This document shows positions 26,453 to 37,216 of a DNA stretch of 64,000 nucleotides, piece after piece. The stretch spans positions 573,133-637,132 of the forward strand of contig MU278358.1 in NCBI GenBank assembly GCA_022385755.1, written 5' to 3'. The stretch comes from Trametopsis cervina. Lineage: Eukaryota; Basidiomycota; Agaricomycetes; Polyporales; Irpicaceae. The notes below the pieces were generated by a model. The model saw only the letters and a program-made list of their open reading frames with translations. It did not search any database and was not told where the DNA came from. Position numbers and translations under genes: made by a program. The stretch's first letter is position 1, and every line of letters starts with the position of its first letter.

Positions 26453-27652
26453 TCACAGGATTGACGGGCGACAGTTCCGCTCGCATACCGTGTTTCCGGG
26501 TGTAGCCTTGCCGTAGCGGTCAAGATCCCAAGTCAACTCTGAATCAGCCCAGTAGATCCTAGTGATGATATGGAGATGAGTGGTCCGCACAACTTATCAT
26601 AGGCCGTCAAATAGAACTTACTGGAACCACTCGTCGGTCGTGTGAACTGGACTATCATTACGAACGATCTTCCACGCAGCGGGGCAAGTTGAAACGTTGA
26701 TGGACCCGTTTTGCAGTGTGCAATACTTGTCGGTGCCGAGCAAGCGTATGGTATACCCATCACCGAGCGGTTTGACCTCCCACTAAGATCGTCTTCAGTC
26801 GCAACTCACAACGCGCAGATAGTGTTCGAATAATTACCAGCTTCGTATCTTCATTCTTGAAGTGCGACGGAGACCAACATCCCAGCCTCTTCTCATCAGG
26901 AGCAAGTGCCACAAATGTGCCACTGGCCTTGTTCCGGAGGGAATATATCCCTGGCTTCACTTTTGCGGGGATTGTTTGATCGCCGAGCGAACTCAGGATC
27001 CATGTCATGGTTTCCTTTGGCTTCTCTAGCTCCTTGAACGGTTTCGAGTTACCCAAGACCACCTGGTACGGACAAGTTAAAATGAGTATGTCCTCGCTGA
27101 TCGAAGTGATGGGAAAGGATATATACCGTATGATCTTCATTGGAATGGATCAACTGCCAGCAAAGATCCGACACTGACCACAGAATTCTGGCGACTGTCA
27201 GCACAAAGTCATGACGGATGCCGTAGGGGCACATGCACCACTAACCGAACTTTGTTCGATTCCTCCTCCAAGTATTCGATCGTCCAGACAGTAGGCACTG
27301 AGCTCAGTATGATGGATTGGTAGAGAAATTCCTCCCCATTTGCAAGAGCGCAGTAGGCACCGCTGTTAACCTGCTTGATGGTATACCCACCGCCAACCGC
27401 GGTAATCTCCCACTACAAGCGCCATTCAGATTTATAGCATATCGATACTGCAAATACCAAGCAAGTTGAATGGATACGTACCTTACCGCGCCTGGTAGGT
27501 TGCTCGTTCAAGGTCAGAGCATCGTCGCACCATCCATTGTAGAGAGGGTCTTCAAGAGAGTTCAAGAACAGCTTTGTCGCGTCCGATTGAATCTCATAGA
27601 TACCCGACGGTATAGGCTTTCCGTTAACGGGGCTGTGAACGTTCGATTGCAT
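26453..27652 (-). CDS. Two-repeat beta-trefoil-like protein (lectin or protease-inhibitor type)
   Basis: The start is MQSNVHSPVNGKPIPSG. Two homologous units are visible. Unit 1 has GIYEIQSDATKLFL, then WEITAVGGGYTIKQ and ANGEEFLYQ. Unit 2 has GIYSLRNKASGTFVAL, then WEVKPLGDGYTIRL and LQNGSINVS. In both units an intron falls immediately before the Trp-Glu of the WE-x-GYTI segment, so the gene arose by internal duplication that kept the intron. The protein ends CERNCRPSIL after a final exon joined through a GTAAGT...CACTAG intron. Short G-x-Y and W-x-(I/V) strands of this kind are typical of fungal beta-trefoil proteins such as ricin-B-like lectins and mycocypin/I66 inhibitors, often used against grazers. 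Which family it belongs to cannot be decided by eye. No signal peptide is seen, as is usual for those cytosolic defence proteins. Confidence 0.6.
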
Positions 27653-28023
27653 AGCGGACTCTGAGCAGTAGTAATGCAGAAGAGAGGTAAGGGAAGGCAG
27701 ATACACACGAGAGACTGGGCACAGTATATACGCAGTAAGGCAGACAGGACCTTCCGCAGCCGTACATGCGCAGCACAGTGAATGGGGCGCCTTTCTTGGA
27801 CGCATATTAGGATTCTGTCACCTCGATGCCTGGGCGTCAGTCAAGGATCCGCAAGCCGCGTAGGTGTCCGCACTTCGGTCTGGGTGAAGTTGGCGTATTA
27901 TTATATTGGCGTCCAATAATTTGGTGGACGCGAAAAGGTAAATGTACCTGAATGAAGCACAAACAGACTGACCATAAAGCATCTCGTCGAACGAATAAAT
28001 ACACCATATTCCACAAAAGTCAT
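27653..28023. other. Intergenic, beta-trefoil promoter and SNF2 3' end
   Basis: A TATATA sequence lies about 70-80 bases before the beta-trefoil ATG (about 27724-27729 on the plus strand). No gene is seen. Confidence 0.45.
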
Positions 28024-31000
28024 TCAATCATCATCCTCGTCAGAGTCATCTTTGTCGACACCAGGCTTGAAAAGAGTCATGAGGTCTTCGATACCGAGCT
28101 TCATGTTCTTCATCTTGTCTCCTGAGAGCGCGGCTTTAGCAAGTTCCCTCTTCTTGTCCTGCAGCTAAATAGATATTGTTCAGCATAGGTCGACTTCCAC
28201 AAGGTTGTCACTAACCTGGAGGATACGCTCTTCAACCGTATGTGGAATAGAAAGTTTGTGTATATTCACCGCACGGGTCTGCCCGAGGCGATGGGCGCGG
28301 TCGAATGCCTGGTCTTCTAAGGCAGGATTCCACCATAGGTCAACGAGAATAACATTATTGCAACATGTCAAGTTCAGGCCTAACAAAAAGCATAAGCTCC
28401 TGTCAAACGGCGAGTAAATCGCCCTACGTACCGGTACTGCCAGCCTTGAAAGAGATTAGAATGACACGGATGCTGTCCTTAGTCTTGATCTTTTGCAGAG
28501 CTTCTTCCCGCAGAGGCTTAGTCATAGAACCGTCATCTGAGTAGTGCCATTAGCAGATGAAGTTACGCCACAGAATCTGCCAACGAAACGGTGCTCACAT
28601 CGAACATATTTTATCGAGTGCGCTTTCAAGAAGGGTTCGATGAGGTCCAGCATTGAAGTGAATTGAGAAAATATAATCGTCTTCTCCCCCTCCCCGCGGT
28701 CTTCAATAGCCTCAAGTAGTTCAAGTATCTTGCGTATCTTCGCCGACGAAGGGGGTAGGTGAGGGTTAGTTGACATGGACTTGCGCCGCGCTTTCTCGAG
28801 AATATCATCACAACTTGAACACTGATCAGGGGTTTTACCAATGTCCGACGGTGTCAATCTATTCAGAACAGTTAGCGAGGCCTATCGTGGCGATGTGCTA
28901 CTTACGCCTTTTGGCACATTTGGCAGCGTTTCTTCGATGCCCCAAGTCCCATGCCTCCCATGAGATCAGCGAGGTCGTCAGCAGCGTCATCGAGGTCCTT
29001 GTCGTCTTTCGCAGCCTTAGGCTCTACTGCTTCCGTATCCTTGCGATAATCCTGTGCAACGAGTGACGGATGGTTGCATGCTGCGCATCGGTGATCAATC
29101 AATGCTTTCAATGCATAATCTAGTAGCCTACCTTGGCGCATCCGGAGCAGTAACATCAGCATACTCGTATAGTTCCTCGACATATCGCCCTGTTGCTGTA
29201 ACTTCTCTAGCCTGTCCTGCACACGTTTCTCAATACTGTCGTAGAATGCGCGTTCTTCGGCGTCGAATTCGCAATGTACGTTCCCCACCAGACGTTCGGG
29301 CAGGTCTAGTAATGCCTTGCCATTCAACGTATCAGTCTTTGTTCGTCGAAGCATACATGCGTTGAGTACGACCTGTAATACATGTCAGCTCAACGAAGCT
29401 CCGCGGCTCAAGCCGATGCATCACACACATGGAGCCGCTTTATCGCGCGTTGGGGCCTTCCATTCTTGATGGGCTGTGCGATCTTTGCCTTGAACTCAGC
29501 CCAATCATCCAAGGGACGCAGCTTCAAGAACTTGATCAGAGAGTACAGCTCCTCGACATTGTTTTGCATAGGTGTGCCTGTCAAGCACCATCTGAACTTG
29601 CCCTCCAGAGCATAACAAGCCTGAGCAGTCTTAGTCGTTTTATTTTTTATGTTGTGTGCCTCATCTGAAGTACATGAATAAAGTGAAAATGTGATTGTAC
29701 AAACTCACGTACCAAGAACGATACGCCAATACTTAAGCCGGAATAGAGCAGTCTTCTTCTTACTTGCAACCGCTGCTTTCATTTTGCTCTTCTTGAGGTG
29801 CTTACGGAATTCGCTTGTGCTGTCAGAACCATCGGACTCTGAGTCTTCTTTCTTCTTTCTGCCCTCGTTCTTCGCCTCGTCAGTATACGCCGCATATTCG
29901 GACGCCACTATACTATAAGAAGTAACAACAACATGCGCTCTTGCCAGCTTCAGATGATCTAGCCTAGACTGAGCTATATCTCTAGCTGCCCGAGTAGAGA
30001 TGTACACACCTGTCGTACGATTCTGTCCATGATGCTCAATAACGGTGAGACCTACGGCCATCTTCTGAATCTCCGCTGCCCACTGAGAGACAACAGCAAC
30101 AGGACAAACTACACTGCACACAGAATGTCAGCATCTACCAAGCGGCCAATGTAGTGCACGAACTTACAGTGTGGTCGCAGCGAAACCAGCTTCCTTTGCA
30201 GACTTTGGTGCGCGTCCCTCAACGATGCGAGTAATGGTTTGGATTGTTTTACCCAACCTATCTCAAATTGAGCTCGTATCAAAGCGAAGTCAGATGTGAA
30301 GTGCATACCCCATGTCGTCTGCTAGAATTCCACCCATGCGTTTGCCAGTCTCACGTTCAGCCATCCATCTGCGCCCGATGATTTGATGAGGCAGCAGCAC
30401 TATACCCTCTCGGAAGCCAGGGACAATCGCATCCGACATGTCAATCTCCACCTGACTGTCATTCCTGACATCTGCCATTAAATCTCGCAACGCTTTCTCG
30501 GTGTCCGCTTGCGTCGTGCCATATTCCACGATGTTGTCAGCCTCGCGCATGTCGAATGTTTCGTGGGCTGGGTTAGGCTGAAGTTGCATTGGTCGCGACC
30601 GAGGAATCTCACGATTTGTAGGCACGTTGATAGGCACTGGAGGTCCTTTGGGTAGTGGAGGCAGCTTTGTGGGCTGAGCTATGGGGGTGACACGTGATGG
30701 CAGTTCAATGATGCTGCAAGCAATGATGAGCGGGGCTGACAGGTGCTCAGGATATGTAATCATACTCTTCGTCCTCGTCATCTTCTTCATCAGAAGAGAT
30801 AACGACAGTAACCGACTTGGATTGTGGCCCTGGCACTCGCGGGCCAGAAGACTCGGACATGGTTGTATACGTGGACGTGGACGAGGATGTGGAGCCAGAC
30901 CCGGAAGATATAGACTGCATTATATGTGTGAGGGTAACTCTCATGTATTACTGTAGATTACTTACTACGACTGATGTAGGTTTCGAAGATGACTTCATGG

Positions 31001-31236
31001 CGACCTTATTCACTGGCTGCTCCTGGAACCATTCGGGGTTCTGAGCTAGCTTCCTACGCCTGTGTAACAAGTAGCGACAAGTAAGTCTCAAGTCAAAACA
31101 AAACTCGATAAATACGCCATGTCGCCATCCTCGTACGCATTGCTGGCTTTACCACTAGACCTGCGCGTCAAGTGGCGGTGGCGGCAAGCTACAACACAGA
31201 CAACAGCATACAGAACTAAACTTACATGGCTTCCAT
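28024..31236 (-). CDS. SNF2-family DNA translocase (ULS1/HLTF-like ATPase)
   Basis: The start MEAMSSGKASNA is spliced to RRKLAQNPEWFQEQP; the phase fits with a GTACGA donor. A Ser/acidic leader comes first. The helicase motifs follow in order: LLPHQIIGRRWM, I LADDMGLGKT (across an intron), Ia VVCPVAVVSQW, II DEAH in VLDEAHNIKN, III LTGTPMQNN, and a C-terminal lobe with SQFTSMLDLIEPF, GSTGLNLT and VDLWWNPALEDQAFDRAHR. Between the lobes is a short Cys-rich piece (KKRCQMCQKA...CSSCDD) that may bind zinc but lacks a full C3HC4 RING. The ADDMGLGKT form and the WWNPALEDQA box place it with the Rad5/Rad16/Uls1/HLTF group that acts in DNA repair and in clearing SUMOylated proteins. It ends in DDSDEDDD. 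Many short introns. Confidence 0.85.
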
Positions 31237-31709
31237 TAGTTTCGGTCTGTTGCCCTAGGCAAGTATGACCACGCAGACGACAGAAGGATGGCAAGAAAAG
31301 AGAATGGCAGCGGGGAACTTCAACCAGGACTTGAACTGACAATGAGCCGCGCGCACGTGGTCGCGTAGACTAATTGATGCGCCACGCGCATCGGGAATAC
31401 GCGAAATACGTAGTACACATTCAAGCTGTGGTTGCACATCCAGGTCAAAGCAACCTGATTCATCATCTGAGTGCTCTACGCATGCAAGCACACCCGCCCT
31501 CATTTTTTCCTTAAGGAACTCCGGCGATAGTGATGAGGGCGTTGCCGTATGAACACCACTAACCGTACACCAGGACATGCGTTTACCAAAAATTGTTTCA
31601 GCTGCAATGCAGCGTTGCGAAAACCGAAGACAATTTTGGTATGTATTGGTATATTCATAGACGAGCAAAGTACAGTGCATCAATTTTGGTCTGTTGTACA
31701 GAACACTAC
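31237..31709. other. Intergenic between the CBM1 gene and the SNF2 gene
   Basis: A 142-codon minus-strand open frame crosses most of this stretch but has no recognisable domain and no promoter of its own. It could only belong to the CBM1 gene if the GTAAGT overlapping the CBM1 stop codon were used as a donor; the stop is preferred. Confidence 0.4.
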
Positions 31710-32650
31710 TTACGCTGTCGGTGTTGGGCCCGTGTACGCGTGAATCGTCTCGTCAGCGCAGCCTGCGGGAGTCTGGTAGGAGTACGGTCCAAGGTTGACG
31801 TAGAGGTCTTTGTTTCCTGCAGCATCGGGGCAGATGAGCCATGCCTGCAAGCAAAGTCATCATGAGATTAAGTCACCAAATCGCAAGGTGCCAACGTACA
31901 TTGCTTTGTGGCCTGGAAATCGTAGGGCTAGTCCATGTCACTGTGTCTCCGGACCAGGCGAACGTGCCGGAAGCCGCAGGGGTGGTTTGCCAAGACACCT
32001 TGAGCTTCATCACCGTCGAGTTGGCGCGAGGTTCTACAGCGGCGTAAAGCCAGTTGCCACCGCCAATCGTCTGCTGAAGCTGGCCGTTGGTGATTTGGAA
32101 CTGCGCAGCATCGACAGGCTCGCCGAGGACAGCATCGGAGGCCGTTCCCTTAACTTCGGAGCGGAGATATTTGTGGAAGTTCGGGTCCTCCTGCAAATGA
32201 CTTTAGAACGACGTGTGCGCCTGCGTCAATGTGCATCACTTACCACGGCACGAATGAAGGAGAATCCTGAGATGAGAGTAGGGGTTGCGCCGGCGGGAGC
32301 CGAAGAGACTGTAGTCGGCTTTGAGGTCGAAACCGGGCCAGTGGACGGTGCACTCGAAGGAGGAGGGGAAGGAGGGGACGAAACCGTGGAAGGCGTCGAC
32401 GATGCAGTACCTTGGAGGCACTGAGAGTAGTAGGGGTTCGAGACCGTGCATACCCATCCGCTTGGGCAAGCTGTTGCTCCTGTCCACCCTTGACCACCGC
32501 ACTGGGCATATGAACTATCATCAATACGTAGTTCGGACCCGACATCAGAAATAACGCCCATACCTGACCCCACTGCGGTGCCGTTTGCGCAGACACTCCT
32601 GCAGCAAAAGCAAGCGCGCCGGCTAAGGAGACGATGAATGTTTTCGTCAT
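31710..32650 (-). CDS. Secreted CBM1 protein with an uncharacterised C-terminal domain
   Basis: A clear signal peptide ([21 protein letters not shown]) leads into a fungal cellulose-binding module, CBM1. Its hallmarks are [15 protein letters not shown] and YYSQCL, with the cysteine spacing and aromatic Tyr/Trp face that bind crystalline cellulose. A Ser/Thr/Pro linker of about 35 residues follows, then a domain of about 150 residues starting [20 protein letters not shown] and ending [10 protein letters not shown]. That domain is not a glycoside hydrolase I recognise. It is also not an AA9 oxidase, since the mature N-terminus is not His. Three introns, all in phase. A TATATGAG sequence about 50 bases before the ATG is a likely TATA box. 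The protein probably acts outside the cell on plant wall material. Confidence 0.85.
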
Positions 32651-33349
32651 GGCGATTTAGTTGGCCTTAGGATGGGTGTTGTCCATCTGCGGTTGAGTGG
32701 TTTATATGAGAGTAGAGGCTTCGCCATACCGAGCTATAGGCTATATCTCGGTGCATGCGTGACTTGCGAAACCGCCAGGACTAAACTTATGCGCTGTCGA
32801 CGGCGGATCCAGTCAGTGTAATCACGCTCCGGGAGTTTGTCGGTCGATGGCGCCTAAGGCGTCCTCTAGGGAGGGCGATGTGAGCAACGATGGTTGACAT
32901 CACCGACCCGAGGCAGAAATGCGGGGATGCAACTGAACTCGTGATGGGCGAAGAACAGGTACAGAATTAGTGCGGGTAAATTGACCACGGATCGCTGGCT
33001 ATGCACATGCACAAGATGCACCGACAGATCAATCTCGTGCAGCCACAGCGGTAGTTTGATCAGTCGTTGAAGAATTGTCGGCGCATAGCCGATGCAACTC
33101 CTTCACCTGCGTCGCTGACCGCTCTGCCTGTGTCTAGCCTCCTTGAGTCTTGTGGGTCTGTATCACTCGCCAATGGGGTATTGATCAAAACATCTCGGGG
33201 AATGTTATTTTCACCATACCCTGAAGACGAATCTCTGATGACGTCGGACGTTATGCCCATGTTGTCTTGTTAGTACATAAAGCTATATACTCGCCGCTGG
33301 TGCGCTATTTCAGTTGTACAGCACTGAAATATGTGTATACCACTTACAA
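32651..33349. other. Intergenic: CBM1 promoter and amidase 3' flank
   Basis: No gene is seen. A 66-68 codon open pair on both strands at 33060-33270 has no recognisable content. Confidence 0.5.
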
Positions 33350-36233
33350 CTAGAGGACATCCTGCAGCTGGGTCTTCGGTATAGCCCCAGCAAAAGCCTT
33401 CCTTGACAGGCGCGTCTTCGTCTTCTGTTCATATGCGAATGCAAAGCCCACCAACCGGAACTCGCTGAATGCCGTTCCAAAGAAGGACAAGCCGAAGGGT
33501 ACCCCGGGCGCTGGGTACACAGTCTCCGGTCCCGCAAGTGCGATTGTTACGTTCTCCGGGTAGAAGCCAAGCGGTACTGCGTGGCAACATCGTTTCATCC
33601 TTGGAGGAGTAAGAAAAGGCTGGTGAAGGAGAGCGTACCTGTGACGATTGGATAGCCTGCAATGGCAGCTGGAACAGTGACAAGGCCAGGGGCCGGAAGG
33701 ACGAGGGCATCAAGGTTGAACTGATGGAGAGCGGCGTCGATACCCCGGGTGGCACCCAAGTCCTTGTCAAATGCGAGAGCTTGAAAGTATGTCGCGTTCA
33801 TTCCTGTGGTGGCTTCAGATTCGATAAGGCTAAAATTTACATTGTCAGATTTTCTTCAAGATTGTTGTTTGTGTTTATTGCCGTGTGCAGAATAGTTGGC
33901 GGAAGCGCCGAAGGCGCGAGAAATCCGCGCGCGGCGACGTCAAAACTTGTGCAGGCTATATCTCGCCAACGATGCGTCGTAAGACCATGGGTGTGTATAT
34001 AGAAAGACTCGTCTAGTTGTACTCTACAGCCCCATGTACTCAGATTTCCAAAATATGAACTTTGAGGTTTGACCCATGCCTCCTCGCTGCCATCAACAGC
34101 AGCCCTCTCCTCATCTTGATCCATTACCATCATGGGTGATTGAATATGTTAGAAATAAGCATGAAATCAACATACCCGTGTATCTTCTACAGAGAGACTA
34201 CGCTTGCTTCCCCGAAGCTCCAGAAGAAGGGCCAAACCTGGATGAGTGACCGAACCATAGCGCCGATGACAGGAGAGAATCCGTTCAATAGTTCGTTTCT
34301 TGCAGCCGCTGTAATTCATAATTGAATTGATGCTGAGATGACGAGCCATATGCACAACAGCACGTCAAAGGTCGTTTGAGAGTGCCCGGCCACGGGCCAT
34401 GGTAGTGGTAGAAAACACGCTGCGACTGCCTCTGGGGCGGGGAATGATGTAAGTTGAAAGTTCATATTTTCAAAATCTGAGTACATGGGGCTGTAGAGTA
34501 CAACTAGACGAGTCTTTCTATATACACACCTATGGTCTTCCGACGCGTCGTTGGCGAGATATAGCCTGTACAAGTTTTGACATCGCCGCGCGCGGATTTC
34601 TCGCGCCTTCGGCGCTTCCGCCAACTATTCTGCACACGGCAATAAACGTGCGTAGACTGATCCTCAAATCGCGGGGGCTCTTCAAGCGCAGGATTCGCAT
34701 CGTTGAAGGCGATCAAGTCGGCCAGCGAACGCACGCCCGAGGGATTTTGTGTCAGCGCCTCATAATATGCGTTCAATTGTATCTGGTTGACAATTTATCA
34801 AAATGTGACAGAACAATTTAGCCATCCACATACTTTGAAATCAACGTCTAAAACGAATGTCTCATTGTTTGATACTGCGATTTCTTCAGCTGAGGGCAGG
34901 TCAGCAGGGTCCACTACAGTAGCTCCCAGTTCCCGCAGGACATTCAGGGCAGCATCAAACGCAACATTCACGAAGGGATCGTTTCCTGTGATGCTGTCGT
35001 TTAGAAACACTTTTCGGGGAACACCAATGCGTTTTCCCTTCAAGGCGTTCTGGTTCAAAGCTTTCGTGTAATCAGGCACTGGGCTGGGCTGTGCCAGAGT
35101 GAAGTTGTCATTGGCATCCTTGCCTGCAATCACTGACAGCACCGCAGCTGCATCCGCTACGGACCGTGTCATGGGTCCCACAGTGTCTTGATGTTCGGAT
35201 ATTGGCACCACTATTAGAAAGCGCAGGAATGAGCTATCATTTGACACATACTTGAGTGCATATTACAAACCTCCAGCGCGAGACGTGAGGCCCACTGTCG
35301 GCTTGATGCCTACGAGATTGTTGTTACTCGAGGGACAAGTGATGCTGCCGTCAGTCTCTGAGCCCAAGGCGGCTGCTACCAATCCTATAGACGCGGCCAC
35401 ACCTGAACCGGAAGAGGAGCCACAGGGGTCTGCGTGAGGGAAATATGCGTTTGTGCATTGTCCTCCGCGCCCCGACCAGCCAGAAGCGAGGTTGCCGCGA
35501 AAATGAGCAAACTCCGATAGATTCGCTTTACCTAAGCATGTCAGCGATGGGTCAGCATACACGCAGAGCGGAAGACGGGGATGTGTGTCTACCGAGAATT
35601 ATGGCTCCGGCCTTGCGGAGCCTCTTGACGACGCCCGCATCACCCGGTACCACGGAACCCAACAGACTGAAGGACCCAGCCGTCGTATTCATCCCTTCGG
35701 GGTCGGTGAGCACAAGGGCATACGATTACAATTCTGTATGACTGACCGTCAGAAGCTAACGTGGCTATGTTGTCCTTGAGCAAAATGGGGATGCCGTGAA
35801 GTGGACTTCGTTTGCCGCTTGTGCGGCGCTCCTTATCCAAAGCTGCAGCCACATTTAGAGCAGAAGGATTCAATTCCAACACTGCCCGAAGCTGAGGCCC
35901 TTTGAGATTGACTTCTTCAACGCGAGCAAAGTAGGCCTATCTCAGATAAGCGGAGGCAATGTGCTCGTCCTGGTAAAGAGCTCACCTTCACGAGGTCAAC
36001 GCTGGTAAAATGACGTGCATCTAAGCCGGCCTGGGAAATAGGGTTCAATCTGTGAGGGAACAATTTAATGAAGGACCTACCTGTAGCTCCGATATGGATG
36101 CTTCATAGAGGTCTGGTAATTGAACCTGCGCGCGCGACGTGTTGCTTTCTGCGCGAACAACATTTAACGCACAGGAGAACGCGACGGCAGCGATAGCAGT
36201 TGTCGATACTAAGACAGCCTTAGGCACCCACAT
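33350..36233 (-). CDS. Secreted amidase-signature-family hydrolase, interrupted by a transposon inside an intron
   Basis: The start MWVPKAVLVSTTAIAAVAFSC is a signal peptide or anchor. The amidase signature core is intact. The catalytic Lys is in GIPILLKDNIAT, the Gly/Ser-rich stretch CGSSSGSGVAAS holds the cis-Ser partner region, and the nucleophile region is ETDGSITCPSS. Then GIKPTVGLTSRAG, DTVGPMTRSVADAA and PRFEDQ follow, the C-terminal part LIESEATTGMNAT onward, and the end is TQLQDVL. The family cleaves amide bonds in many small substrates, so the substrate is unknown. Between EPPRFED and LIESEAT lies an 828 base intron (about 33830-34657) that contains a 775 base inverted-repeat element. 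GT and AG lie outside the element and the phase fits, so the gene may still be functional. Confidence 0.85.
33873..34064 (+). repeat. Left terminal inverted repeat
   Basis: This is the inverted partner of 34454-34647. It holds the short GC palindrome GCGCCGAAGGCGC near its outer end and CTACAGCCCCATGTACTCAG near its inner end. Confidence 0.85.
34167..34355 (-). pseudogene. Transposase helix-turn-helix fragment
   Basis: The 62-codon minus-strand frame includes INSIMNYSGCKKRTIERIL followed by RRYGSVTHPG and SKRSLSVEDTR. This matches the general plan of the N-terminal HTH of DDE transposases found in basidiomycete genomes (a 'tG-x-x-x-RT-I/V-x-R-I/L' helix, then G-x-V, then a basic LSVED-type segment). 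No catalytic domain follows; the frame breaks after VEDTRVC. It is inside the inverted-repeat element. Confidence 0.5.
34454..34647 (-). repeat. Right terminal inverted repeat
   Basis: Reverse-complement partner of 33873-34064; differences are single bases (for example GATGTC against GACGTC) plus a small change at the inner end. Confidence 0.85.
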
Positions 36234-37216
36234 GATGCAGGCTTGAGGCGAGGGGTCTGCGATGATACGTAAATACGCATGAGCATCTTATAGGCGGCGA
36301 CGTCCGCAGGATTCTGATAGACCATCGGCGTGCGCATCAACACACGAAGATATTGTGGGAGAAATCTCGTATATTAACAGTGTATGCGGGACGTTTTACG
36401 TCCAAAGGAGGGATGACGCGAATTGAGTTCCTTGCGATAGTCTGCGATGTAGGCCTTCCCGTGGGTAGAAACCAGACTCCTGTATTCAATCAGATCACGA
36501 GAACGAGCACAGCATGCGTACGCAGTCTGGTCCAGTTCCGCAGTCATTTCTTTGGTGTGCGATAACTCACGAGGAGCTCACTGGCGTCAGGGGACCCGGC
36601 ATGCTCAGGGAACAGTAGGGCGACAAAAGGCAGGTCCCCCACAAGGAAACCCGGCTTCTGAACAACTGTAGATGACTTCAAGGCAGGTGCTAAGGATAAG
36701 GGCTACGTCAATGACCTACTAACAAGGAGCCACAACTCACATGCGTCAAACCCGCAAGAATAATCTGATCGTCAATAGTTTCGCTAGTACTTGAGAAAGC
36801 CTAGCTGGTAACTGATTGCTCGGGCACAGCAGCTGTCGTTCGCTAAGTGTAGGAGCGGTCTAGTGTACAATTTTTGGACGTTGGCGCGTGCGTCGAACCC
36901 TGGTCCCTCTCTTAACAAAACCCCGAGCGAACGACGCCTGGAGCTTGGCCATGGAGAAAATTTCAGTGCAAACAGAGGCAAGAGATCTGCCGTTGCGATG
37001 GATAGGTGATAGGTCAGGCTGAGCGCATAGCAGGACTCCGTATTAGCATGGAGGGGCGTTTGTGTGCTGTGAGAAGATGGAGGATATAAGCAAGTCAAGG
37101 GCTGACTCAGTGAGGGCCGGAATGTCGCGATCGGCGCTGCGTATTACTTAGGCTTTCACGTCCCACTACTACCTGAGTCTCTCAGTACTCGCTCAGACCT
37201 CTCCTGCACGACGTGC
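36234..37216. other. Intergenic, amidase and FAD synthase upstream regions
   Basis: The divergent space is nearly 1 kb. Open frames of 60-105 codons on both strands have no recognisable content or splice structure. No tRNA could be folded by eye. Confidence 0.5.

Larger units (their letters stand above)
33873..34647. mobile_element. Inverted-repeat DNA transposon remnant in the amidase intron
   Basis: The two ends are inverted copies of about 190 bases that align with only scattered differences. Both begin GTTTATTGCCGTGTGCAGAA and contain GGCGGAAGCGCCGAAGGCGC. Between them is about 390 bases with a helix-turn-helix fragment on the minus strand. The element is too short for a full transposase. 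A target duplication could not be fixed by eye. It is best described as a non-autonomous or decayed cut-and-paste element, possibly of the Tc1/mariner-like DDE group judging by the HTH fragment. Confidence 0.8.

Noticed and set aside
31301..31400. Possible tRNA on the minus strand (GTTCAAGTCC-like T loop)
   Set aside because: No acceptor stem pairs with the 3' side and no D arm could be drawn.
33350..36233. Calling the amidase a pseudogene because of the inserted element
   Set aside because: Splice sites outside the element are intact and in phase, and no other break in the frame was found.
36850..36930. Possible tRNA with a GGGTTCGA loop on the minus strand
   Set aside because: The T stem does not pair and there is no matching acceptor stem.
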